The notes below the pieces were generated by a model, which was given only the letters and a program-made list of their open reading frames with translations, searched no databases and had not been told where the DNA came from. A DNA stretch of 64,000 bases. Source: Actinobacteria bacterium IMCC26207 (lineage in GTDB: Bacteria > Actinomycetota > Acidimicrobiia > Acidimicrobiales > Microtrichaceae). Position 1 is the first letter of the stretch. The number at the start of each line of letters is the position of its first letter. The translations under genes were made by a program, and so were the position numbers. The stretch covers positions 496,001-560,000 of the forward strand of contig LCZK01000009.1 of NCBI GenBank assembly GCA_001025035.1, given 5' to 3'. Positions 56,469 through 63,783 of the stretch are shown here, piece after piece.

Positions 56469-57798
56469 TCCTGAAGACCCCGAAGCAATCCCCTCCAAAG
56501 CTGATCAGGCAGCGCCCGTATCTGGTTTTGGGTTGGGTGTGGAGTTGGGTGTTGTTGCAGGCCAGGGTGCGGGTGGTTTGGTTGCGTTAGCGAATCTTGC
56601 TGCAGGTTCTGGGTCTGGTTCGGGCGGGGCTGGTGTGGGTGTGGTGTCTGATGAGGTGCTTGTTGGGTTGTCTGATGTGTTGGAATCAGCCCAGCGTGCG
56701 TTGGATTCAGCCCGGTTAACAGTCGTGGGTGAACTCGACGCCCGTAACGTTTCGTTACGCACCAAAGGCCTTGTCATGAACGCCTGGCTAGGTCACGAAT
56801 ACCTCCTCGCACGCCCTGTTGCATCCCGGATGGTGTCCACTGCCCGCAAACTACGATCCGTGTTACCTGAGGTAGCTGATGCGTTACGCAACGGGATCAT
56901 CACCGCCGATCACGCTGCGCTGTTATCAAAGCTGTGTGTCACACGGGTAGAACCCATCATGGTTGCGTTACAAGCAGAGTTCATCAGCCTCACAACAGGA
57001 GTCCGGTTCGAACAATGGGCAAACGAAATACGCGCACTGATTGATCTTGCTGACCCAGACGGGGCACACCTACCAAACCCTGACCACAACCGGATCAACA
57101 TGAGCGACGGCCTCTCAGGCGAACTCCACTTAGATGGCGATTTCGTAGCCGACACAGCAGCAACAATCCGTGCAGCACTCCTCACTGAAACCGACCGCCG
57201 TGTTGCACATCACCGCAAACTCAAAGCAGCAAACCCCGATCACATCATCCCGTCGCGGCCACAACTCTTAGCTGAAGCCCTCACCGAACTCATCCGCAGA
57301 GCGATCAGCACCCAACCAGGAACCACCAACAACCCAGCAACAGACATCACCCTTGTTATTCAAGCCTCAGACCCCGTCCATGCCAGCACACCAGATGGTG
57401 TCCGCCTCCAAGACGGCACTACCCGACTCCTGAACTGCGACCCCAAAATCCAAGCACTCATCATCAACTCTTTGGGGATCCCACTCGACCTTGGAACCGC
57501 TGTTAGATACGCAACACCTAGCCAACGCAAAGCCATAGCCATCAGAGACCAAGGATGTGTCGTCCCCGGATGCGACGCACCACACAACTGGGTCGACCTC
57601 CACCACGTACAAGAAGCCCAAGACGGCGGTCCAACAGATCTCAACAATCTTGTCTCTCTTTGCAAACCACACCACGCACTGCTCCACACAAACGGCTGGA
57701 CCATCACCGAAAACCCCAACAAACCCGGCAGATACATCATCACCACACCCACCGGCACCCAACTCAACACCCAACACAACGGCAAACCCAGCCCATAA
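56461..57798 (+). CDS. DUF222 / 13E12-repeat HNH endonuclease
   Basis: A 445-residue protein of the 13E12/DUF222 family common in actinobacteria. An acidic Gly/Val-rich N-terminus (1-65) is followed by the DUF222 helical domain (LSDVLESAQRALDSARLTVVGELDARN to about 270). The C-terminal HNH nuclease has GCVVPGCDAPHNWVDLHHVQ and LNNLVSLCKPHHALLHTNGW, with H-H, N and H plus Cys pairs for zinc. ATG 56461 is chosen; the longer frame (from 56356) begins in repetitive sequence. Its Asn/Thr/Pro-rich codon run toward the end differs from neighbours, suggesting transfer. A LexA-type box covers the start. Confidence 0.88.
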   Translation: MFDPEDPEAIPSKADQAAPVSGFGLGVELGVVAGQGAGGLVALANLAAGSGSGSGGAGVGVVSDEVLVGLSDVLESAQRALDSARLTVVGELDARNVSLRTKGLVMNAWLGHEYLLARPVASRMVSTARKLRSVLPEVADALRNGIITADHAALLSKLCVTRVEPIMVALQAEFISLTTGVRFEQWANEIRALIDLADPDGAHLPNPDHNRINMSDGLSGELHLDGDFVADTAATIRAALLTETDRRVAHHRKLKAANPDHIIPSRPQLLAEALTELIRRAISTQPGTTNNPATDITLVIQASDPVHASTPDGVRLQDGTTRLLNCDPKIQALIINSLGIPLDLGTAVRYATPSQRKAIAIRDQGCVVPGCDAPHNWVDLHHVQEAQDGGPTDLNNLVSLCKPHHALLHTNGWTITENPNKPGRYIITTPTGTQLNTQHNGKPSP

Positions 57799-57809
57799 CA
57801 CCTAGCCAG

Positions 57810-57847
57810 CGGGCAACGGGCAACGGGCAACGGGCAACGGGCAACGG
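57810..57847. repeat. 7-bp tandem repeat (CGGGCAA) after the HNH gene
   Basis: Five perfect copies of CGGGCAA (57810-57844) plus a partial CGG. It is a likely variable-number repeat in the 131-bp gap before the Fur-family gene. Confidence 0.93.
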
Positions 57848-57861
57848 CCCAGCGCTACCAC

Positions 57862-57879
57862 CCAATATTCAACTATTGG
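57862..57879. promoter_or_regulatory. Inverted repeat upstream of the Fur-family gene
   Basis: CCAATA-TTCAAC-TATTGG, perfect 6-bp arms with a 6-bp spacer, 51 bp before the GTG start. It may be an operator for the regulator itself. Confidence 0.35.
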
Positions 57880-57929
57880 CAGTCAACAATGCTTGCAGAT
57901 TAGCCCTCTGTTGGGATACAGTCCCCTGC

Positions 57930-58397
57930 GTGCACTCACCCGAGGAATTGACCCAGCGGTTTAGGGAGGTTGGCCTAAAAGTCACCCCTCAACGCCAGGC
58001 TGTCTTCCGTGTGCTGTACCAGAACCACACCCACCCAAGCGCCGAAACTGTCTATGAGCAGGTTGCAGAGCAGATGCCCACCATCTCGCTACGAACCGTG
58101 TACCAGACGCTAAACGATCTCACCGATATGGGAGAGATCCTCCACCTAGATCTCGGCACTGGATCAGCCCGCTTTGATTCCAATGTTGAACACGCTCATC
58201 ACCATTTGGTCTGCGAGGGCTGTGGCTTGGTGCGCGACGTCGAAGCAGACCTTGATTCCTTGAAGTTCAACGAGACACTTCCATCGGGGTTTCTAGTCTC
58301 CGAAACCGAGATCTTGGTCCGCGGACAGTGCGAGCACTGCCTGGCACAAGACCAGAACCGCAGGTCACAAGATCAGCACAGCAAGGCAGGGGCCTAG
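57930..58397 (+). CDS. Fur-family metalloregulator (Fur/PerR-like)
   Basis: A 155-residue transcription regulator. The N-terminal winged helix is RFREVGLKVTPQRQAVFRVLYQNHTHPSAETVYEQV and SLRTVYQTLNDLTDMGEI. The dimerisation domain has HAHHHLVCEGCG (metal site plus Cys pair) and QCEHCLAQ (second Cys pair), the structural zinc site. The following genes for rubrerythrin, an Fe/S oxidoreductase and DUF3501 suggest control of iron or peroxide response. GTG at 57930 gives a normal length; the frame continues upstream into the HNH gene and is not coding there. Confidence 0.93.
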   Translation: MHSPEELTQRFREVGLKVTPQRQAVFRVLYQNHTHPSAETVYEQVAEQMPTISLRTVYQTLNDLTDMGEILHLDLGTGSARFDSNVEHAHHHLVCEGCGLVRDVEADLDSLKFNETLPSGFLVSETEILVRGQCEHCLAQDQNRRSQDQHSKAGA

Positions 58398-58414
58398 ACC
58401 TGCTACGTGCGGAC

Positions 58415-58502
58415 CTAAACAGTCACCCAGCAATGCTGCCTCGCAGCTAAACGGTCGCGCAGCAATGCTGCTGCCACGCCGTTAGACAGTCACCCAGTAA
58501 TA
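58415..58502 (+). repeat. Imperfect direct repeats before the rubrerythrin gene
   Basis: CTAAACAGTCACCCAGCAATGCTGC (from 58415), CTAAACGGTCGCGCAGCAATGCTGC (from 58447) and TTAGACAGTCACCCAGTAAT (from 58482) are related copies with a period near 32-35 bp. They could be regulator-binding repeats or a decayed duplication. Confidence 0.6.
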
Positions 58503-58531
58503 CCTAACAACACAACAAGAAAGGGATAACT

Positions 58532-58951
58532 ATGCCAAGCCTACAAGGCACCAAAACCGAAGAAAATCTGAAGGAGGCGTTCGCAGGAGAGAGCCAGGCA
58601 AACCGCCGCTACCTGTACTTCGCTCAGAAGGCAGATATCGAAGGATACCCAGACGTATCCGCTCTGTTCCGCTCCGTTGCAGAGGGCGAAACTGGCCATG
58701 CGTTCGGTCACTTCGACTTCCTAGCCGAGGTTGGAGATCCAGCCACCGGAGAACCCGTCGGTCCTACCGAGGACAACCTCCGCTCAGCCATCGCTGGCGA
58801 GACCTATGAGTACACCGAGATGTACCCCGGCTTTGCAAAAACTGCTCGCGATGAAGGCTTCGACGAGATCGCCGAATGGCTCGAGACACTGGCACGCGCC
58901 GAAAAGTCCCATGCAGGACGCTTCGGTGAGGGCCTCGCCTCACTTAGCTAA
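58532..58951 (+). CDS. Rubrerythrin, diiron domain only
   Basis: A 139-residue four-helix ferritin-like protein, here without the C-terminal rubredoxin domain. The diiron Glu/His ligands sit in [18 protein letters not shown] (Glu), [15 protein letters not shown] (Glu-x-x-His), [15 protein letters not shown] (Glu) and [15 protein letters not shown] (Glu-x-x-His). It removes hydrogen peroxide with an external electron donor, plausibly the Fe/S protein encoded next. RBS AAAGGG precedes ATG. Confidence 0.94.
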   Translation: MPSLQGTKTEENLKEAFAGESQANRRYLYFAQKADIEGYPDVSALFRSVAEGETGHAFGHFDFLAEVGDPATGEPVGPTEDNLRSAIAGETYEYTEMYPGFAKTARDEGFDEIAEWLETLARAEKSHAGRFGEGLASLS

Positions 58952-59017
58952 TCGTGTACTGACTAGGGCGGGCTTGCTCCGGCAGGCCCGCCCTCCTGTC
59001 ACTGTCTGGAGAATTCT

Positions 59018-60349
59018 GTGACTACCACCTACGATCCCCTGCACCCCAAATACCTCGTTGAGGCCGACCTCCGAGAAGAAATGACTCGGGTCTACGACCT
59101 GTGCCACGGGTGCCGACTCTGTTTCAAGTTTTGCAGTTCATTCCCCACCCTCTTCGAGTTCATCGACGCAGATCCAAAACAGGATGCGGCGACGATGACT
59201 CCAGCGCAGCAGGACCAAATCGTCGACGAGTGCTTTCAGTGCAAGCTCTGCTACGTCAACTGCCCCTACATACCCGGTCAGTCCGAGTGGGATCTTGACT
59301 TCCCCCGCTTGATGATGCGTGCCGAGCAGGTGTTGCATTCCACGCGCAAACGACCAGTAAAACAGCGAGTCACTGACTTTGCACTCGGCCATACAGACCT
59401 GACTGGTCGCGTCGGATCAGCCCTAGCGCCGCTAGCTAACAAAACTATCGAGACTCCTAATTCGCTTCCGCGGAAATTGATTGAATCCACTGCTGGCATT
59501 GCCGCAGAACGAGTGCTGTCACCCTTTGCTCGTACCCGGTTTTCTACTTGGTTCAAGAAGCGCACTCCCAAGCTCGCTCGTCCTGAACGCGAGCGCGTTG
59601 CGCTCTTTCCAACCTGCCTAGTGGAGTACCAAGACACCAGAACAGGCAAAGACCTGGTTCACGTATATGAGCACAACGGCATTGCATGTGAGTTGCCAGC
59701 GGGCGAGGTGTGCTGCGGAGCACCCGTGCTTCACCAGGGCGACATCGAGGGATTCGTCAAGAATGCCCGCACCAACATCAAGATTCTTGCCAGTTGGATT
59801 CGCTCTGAACAACGCCGCGGAGGCAACCCGGCGGTTGTGGTACCTCAGCCAACCTGCGGTTACATCCTGAAGAAGGACTACGTAGATTACGTCGGTGGTC
59901 CAGATGCAGAACTCGTTGCCGCGCATTCCTTCGATGCAGCCGAGTACCTGATGAAGGTTCACCGTGAAGACAAGGCAGCCGGCGGTGAAGGCCTAGATGC
60001 TGACTTCTCAGGACATATCCCCGAGACCACGACCTATCACGCCCCATGCCACCTGCGCGCTCAAAACGTTGGGCTAAAGAGCCGTGACCTTCTTAAGCTG
60101 ACTGGCACCAAAATTACTGTTGTGGCCGAATGCTCGGGAATCGATGGCACCTGGGGCTTACGTGAAGAGAATCTCCAGGCGAGCCGCAAGGTTGCCACCA
60201 AAATGGCAGCCGCAATCAAGAAGGCAGACTCCGAGGCCGTAGCAGGCGACTGCTCACTCGCCAACGGTGGCATCGTCCTCGAGACTGGCACTCAACCGGT
60301 TCATCCGCTCAGTCAGATGGCCCGCTCCTACGGGCTACCTGAGGACTGA
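59018..60349 (+). CDS. Iron-sulfur oxidoreductase (GlpC/HdrD-like)
   Basis: A 443-residue cytoplasmic electron carrier. Two 4Fe-4S ferredoxin motifs lie near the N-terminus: CHGCRLCFKFCSSFP and CFQCKLCYVNCPYIP. Two CCG-type domains follow, with VCCGAPVLHQGD and CHLRAQNVG...CSGIDGTWG, as in heterodisulfide reductase subunit D/B and GlpC proteins; the second domain lacks a perfect CCG. It sits between rubrerythrin and DUF3501 and probably supplies electrons to rubrerythrin. GTG start 59018. Confidence 0.9.
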   Translation: MTTTYDPLHPKYLVEADLREEMTRVYDLCHGCRLCFKFCSSFPTLFEFIDADPKQDAATMTPAQQDQIVDECFQCKLCYVNCPYIPGQSEWDLDFPRLMMRAEQVLHSTRKRPVKQRVTDFALGHTDLTGRVGSALAPLANKTIETPNSLPRKLIESTAGIAAERVLSPFARTRFSTWFKKRTPKLARPERERVALFPTCLVEYQDTRTGKDLVHVYEHNGIACELPAGEVCCGAPVLHQGDIEGFVKNARTNIKILASWIRSEQRRGGNPAVVVPQPTCGYILKKDYVDYVGGPDAELVAAHSFDAAEYLMKVHREDKAAGGEGLDADFSGHIPETTTYHAPCHLRAQNVGLKSRDLLKLTGTKITVVAECSGIDGTWGLREENLQASRKVATKMAAAIKKADSEAVAGDCSLANGGIVLETGTQPVHPLSQMARSYGLPED

Positions 60350-60439
60350 CCCAACACCAGTTCCAAAGCAACACCCCACTCGCTCACATCCCAAAAAGAC
60401 ACACCCCCCAACGACCCCCTCCAGCAGAAAGAGCGATAC

Positions 60440-61057
60440 GTGAGTTCCTCATCGCCACAAGACGATCTATCCCCGCGCAAGCTAAAACTGAGTGACATCG
60501 CGGACCTTCGTGCCTACGAGCGCACCCGGGATGATTTCCGCGCAGAGATCATCACTCTCAAGAAGCGGCGCCGCATCGGTGTCGGCCTGTTCGTAACGCT
60601 GCTGTTCGAAAACCGAGAGACCATTTTGTTTCAGGTGCAAGAGATGGCCCGAGCAGAGAACATCCTGTCCGACGAAGGCATCACCACCGAGCTCAACGTC
60701 TACAACCCGCTCATTCCCCTTCCCAGCACCCTTTCAGCAACCCTGTTTCTTGAACTCACCAGCGAAGAGCAGTTGCGTGAGTGGTTGCCAAAACTGGTAG
60801 GAATTCAGCGCTCACTGCTACTTCGCTTCGCAGGCCACGAGGTGCGTTGCGTGGTTGACGAGGACCACGAGGCACAGCTCACCAGAGATGACGTAACTGC
60901 CTCGGTTCATTACATTCGCTTTGAGTTCAGCCCCGAGCAAGTAGCAGCTTGGTCAACTGGGCCAGTGGAACTCGTCGTGGATCACCCCGATTATCTAGAG
61001 GTCACCGCATTGAGCGAAGCCACGGTGGCAGAACTCGCGACTGACCTAGCCGACTGA
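60440..61057 (+). CDS. DUF3501 family protein
   Basis: A 205-residue protein of the DUF3501 family. Features are LTLSDI-like start (KLKLSDIADLRAYERTRDDFRAEIITLKKRRRIGVG), FENRETILFQVQEMARAEN and YNPLIPLPSTLSATLFLEL. Members commonly occur with rubrerythrin and Fe/S proteins in several phyla; the biochemical role is unknown. GTG 60440 follows GAGCGATAC. A C/A-rich leader of 90 bp precedes it. The stop is inside a 13-bp tandem repeat. Confidence 0.85.
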   Translation: MSSSSPQDDLSPRKLKLSDIADLRAYERTRDDFRAEIITLKKRRRIGVGLFVTLLFENRETILFQVQEMARAENILSDEGITTELNVYNPLIPLPSTLSATLFLELTSEEQLREWLPKLVGIQRSLLLRFAGHEVRCVVDEDHEAQLTRDDVTASVHYIRFEFSPEQVAAWSTGPVELVVDHPDYLEVTALSEATVAELATDLAD

Positions 61058-61074
61058 ACAAGCCGACTGAACAA
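61049..61074 (+). repeat. 13-bp duplication carrying the DUF3501 stop codon
   Basis: GCCGACTGAACAA at 61049-61061 and 61062-61074. Both contain TGA; the first is the DUF3501 stop (61055-61057). Confidence 0.88.
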
Positions 61075-61108
61075 GTCGCCAGCGCCGTCTGTCTCAGCCC
61101 CGTCCGGT

Positions 61109-61975
61109 TCAGCTCAGACCGAGTACTTTTCGCGCATTCTCTCGCAAGAATTTTGGCCAGACTTCATCCTTCAGTGGCACATCTGGCATTTCGGAGAAGA
61201 TGCGATCCAAGGTCAGACCCATGGGAAAATAGCCCCCGTACATCACCTTGTCGCTACCACGAGTATTGGCGTAGTCAATGATTGCTTTGGGGTAGTACTT
61301 CGGCGCAAACGCGGAGGTCGAGTAATACAGGTTCGGCCACTTAATCATGAGCTTGACTGCTAGCTCCTCCCATGGCTCAGCACCGTGACGCATCACAATG
61401 GTCAGTTCCGGGAAAAACCAACAGACCTCATCAAGCAACTCAGGCTTCTGACAGGCCATCGGAACTCGCGGGCCGGGCACCCCGGTGCACATAAATACGG
61501 GAATGTTCAACTCGCAGCATTTGGCATAAATCGGATACCAGCGCTTGTCATGTATGGGCACCTGGGGGTTGTATCCCGCAGGAAACCCTGCGAGCGCTCG
61601 CAGCCCAGTGGTCTCATAGGCCTTAACGATCTGCTCCACGGCCTTCATGCCCTCATTGGGGTCAACGCCAATTGAGGGCAAGAACCGGTTGGGGTGTTCG
61701 TTCAGAGCCCTGAGTTGGTTCTTTCCCCCAGCACCAATCATGGCCATCTCGATTCCGTGATGATCCATGAGCGCCAGAGTGTGCGCCACGGGGTCCTGGC
61801 CAGCCTCCATGGCACCTGGCACCTTCTTGAACATGTATTGAGCCGGGAACTCAAACTCTTCCTTCGAGGCGGTGTCCTTGAGGTTCGGCGCAAGAAACTC
61901 GTAGATGGAACGAACATCGTCAAAGGGCAGGTCCATCATCGTGTCGATGATTCCAATTCCAGAGGGCATAGGCAT
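61109..61975 (-). CDS. Amidohydrolase-2 family protein without the N-terminal HxH
   Basis: A 288-residue TIM-barrel protein related to amidohydrolase-2 (TIM-barrel hydrolases and decarboxylases). It reads IGIIDTMMDLPFDDVRSIYEFL at the start, where typical metal-dependent members have DxHxH. Other family pieces are FPAQYMFKKVP, LALMDHHGIEMAMIG, RFLPSIGVDPNEGM, TGVPGPRVP, IVMRHGAEPWEEL and MYGGYFPMGLTLDRI. This IDTMMxxP variant occurs in uncharacterised actinobacterial relatives as I know them. Catalysis, if any, must differ from the binuclear type. ATG 61975 is used rather than the TTG three codons earlier. Confidence 0.8.
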   Translation of the reverse strand: MPMPSGIGIIDTMMDLPFDDVRSIYEFLAPNLKDTASKEEFEFPAQYMFKKVPGAMEAGQDPVAHTLALMDHHGIEMAMIGAGGKNQLRALNEHPNRFLPSIGVDPNEGMKAVEQIVKAYETTGLRALAGFPAGYNPQVPIHDKRWYPIYAKCCELNIPVFMCTGVPGPRVPMACQKPELLDEVCWFFPELTIVMRHGAEPWEELAVKLMIKWPNLYYSTSAFAPKYYPKAIIDYANTRGSDKVMYGGYFPMGLTLDRIFSEMPDVPLKDEVWPKFLRENARKVLGLS

Positions 61976-62046
61976 ACTCGCCAACGTAGCGGAAGAATAG
62001 AACCCCGTTCTTATTGCTTCGCTCCCCCTAGAGCCTGGCCTGCGCG

Positions 62047-62114
62047 GTTTCAGACAGTTCCCGTTGTTTCAGACAGTTCCCGTTGTTTCAGACAGTTCCC
62101 GTTGTTTCAGACAG
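62047..62114. repeat. 19-bp tandem repeat in the amidohydrolase/sulfatase divergent gap
   Basis: GTTTCAGACAGTTCCCGTT in three perfect copies (62047-62065, 62066-62084, 62085-62103) and a partial fourth to 62114. It ends 9 bp before the sulfatase GTG, between divergent genes. Confidence 0.95.
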
Positions 62115-62123
62115 AATGGGTTC

Positions 62124-63710
62124 GTGACTGATTCCGTAAACACCAGTGCCGACAATCTGCCCCGGCCCAATATTTTGCTGATCACATTGGATCAGTTCCG
62201 GGCCGAATGCCTATCCGCTGCGGGGCACCCCAACGTGCAAACCCCCAACCTTGACCGACTCGCCGAACAAGGCTTGCGCTTTGCAAACCACTACAGCAAC
62301 TGCGCCCCTTGCGCTCCCGGCCGCGCATCGCTGCTGACTGGGCTCTGGCAAATGAACCACCGGGTAACGAACAACGGCGCACCCTTGGCAGACAATCTCC
62401 CGATGCTGCCAAGGGAACTGCGCAGGGCGGGCTACGACCCAACCTTGTTTGGCTACACCGACACTGCGCTTGACCCAGCCACGTTGGAATCCGACGATCC
62501 CAGGCGATGCAGCTACGAGCAGCCCATGGATGGATTCTCCGTCGGTGTCCTACTTGACGACAACATCGATCCGTGGATCGACTGGCTTGCGGATCAGGGC
62601 TTTGCGGTACCCGATGAGAACCGAAAGATTTATGACCCCGCAGAGGTTCCGATTCCCGAGGGTCGAGGGGCAACTTGGCCACCCTCTACGTATTCGGCGC
62701 AGCAAACCGAATCGGCGTTTTTGACCGAGGCAGCACTGAACTGGATCTCTTCACCAGACCGTGGAACTCAACCTTGGTGCGCGCACTTATCGTACCTACG
62801 CCCGCATCCCCCGTACCTTGCCCCCTCGCCCTATAACGACATGTTCGACCCAGCCGACATGCCCGAGGTGGTGCGTCACCCGAGCATGCAACAAGAAGCC
62901 GAGCAACACCCGTTCTTGGCTGCAGCCCTCACCATCGTGCCCTCCCCCGCCGAGGAACTCGACCAGCGACAACTGCAAGCCACGTACTTCGGCATGATCG
63001 CAGAAGTCGACCATCAGGTTGGGGTGCTACTCGACGGCCTCGACCAACTCGGTTGTACCGACAACACCATCGTGATCCTGACCTCTGATCACGGTGAACA
63101 ACTAGGCGACCACTGGTTCGTCGAGAAGCTGGGATTTTTTGATCAGAGCTATCGGATTCCACTCATCATCCGGGCACCTGGCCGTATCGAGCAGCCAGGC
63201 CGCGTGATCGAGGCCTTCAGTGAGAATGTTGACATTTTCCCAACGCTGCTTGAGCTCATTGGAGCGACCCCACCTGATTTTTGTGATGGTGCAAGCCTGC
63301 TGCCGTTCCTCGAGCAACCAGCCTTGGCTGCGTCTGGACCAGAGAACTGGCGATCGGCCGTGCAGTTTGAATTCGACTTTCGCGAGCCCAACAGCACCAT
63401 CATCGAGTCGATCTTCGGTATTCGCCAAGATCAGTGTGCTATCTCTGTGATCCGCGATCACGAGGCCAAATATGTGCACTTTTCCGGCGGATTACCGCCA
63501 CTTTTTTATGACCTGCGAGAGGATCCAGAAGAACTGCACAACGCAGCGCAGGACCCAGCTCTGGCGAGCAGGATTCTGGGCTACGCGCAACGCCTACTCA
63601 GCATGAAACTGGAACATAGCGACCCACGCCTTGCCAATACGCGGGCCACCGGGTTTGGAACCATTCATCGAGCCGACCCACCTCGGCCAGGTAGTCAGTC
63701 ACCGACCTAG
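62124..63710 (+). CDS. Sulfatase (type I, formylglycine-dependent)
   Basis: A 528-residue alkaline-phosphatase-fold sulfatase. The formylglycine motif is CAPCAPGRASLLTG (C-A-P-G-R, CxPxR). The metal site begins LLITLDQFRAECL and continues in LTSDHGEQLGDHWF; LSYLRPHPPYLAPSPYND is the middle motif. It would hydrolyse a sulfate ester; relatives include choline sulfatases and carbohydrate sulfatases. No signal peptide is seen with GTG 62124. The longer frame upstream lies in the 19-bp repeat and is not likely coding. No formylglycine-generating enzyme is in the window. Confidence 0.9.
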   Translation: MTDSVNTSADNLPRPNILLITLDQFRAECLSAAGHPNVQTPNLDRLAEQGLRFANHYSNCAPCAPGRASLLTGLWQMNHRVTNNGAPLADNLPMLPRELRRAGYDPTLFGYTDTALDPATLESDDPRRCSYEQPMDGFSVGVLLDDNIDPWIDWLADQGFAVPDENRKIYDPAEVPIPEGRGATWPPSTYSAQQTESAFLTEAALNWISSPDRGTQPWCAHLSYLRPHPPYLAPSPYNDMFDPADMPEVVRHPSMQQEAEQHPFLAAALTIVPSPAEELDQRQLQATYFGMIAEVDHQVGVLLDGLDQLGCTDNTIVILTSDHGEQLGDHWFVEKLGFFDQSYRIPLIIRAPGRIEQPGRVIEAFSENVDIFPTLLELIGATPPDFCDGASLLPFLEQPALAASGPENWRSAVQFEFDFREPNSTIIESIFGIRQDQCAISVIRDHEAKYVHFSGGLPPLFYDLREDPEELHNAAQDPALASRILGYAQRLLSMKLEHSDPRLANTRATGFGTIHRADPPRPGSQSPT

Positions 63711-63783
63711 GCCACAAGAACGGTAGAGTAACCACCTCGCCCGGCTTCCTTTTTTGGTCGCCCTGACACTGTCTCGAACAGCC

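Noticed and set aside
57360-57830. Two minus-strand ORFs (144-156 codons) inside the HNH nuclease gene
   Set aside because: They are reverse frames of the clear HNH domain and show no protein-like pattern.
57555-57929. N-terminal extension of the Fur-family frame
   Set aside because: It overlaps the HNH gene in another frame and the 7-bp repeat; Fur homology begins at the GTG at 57930.
62064-62123. N-terminal extension of the sulfatase
   Set aside because: It lies in the 19-bp repeat and would give repeated meaningless residues; homology begins after the GTG at 62124.
63711-63783. Short minus-strand ORFs over the sulfatase end
   Set aside because: They are antisense to the sulfatase and the MgtE-like start, with no family features.
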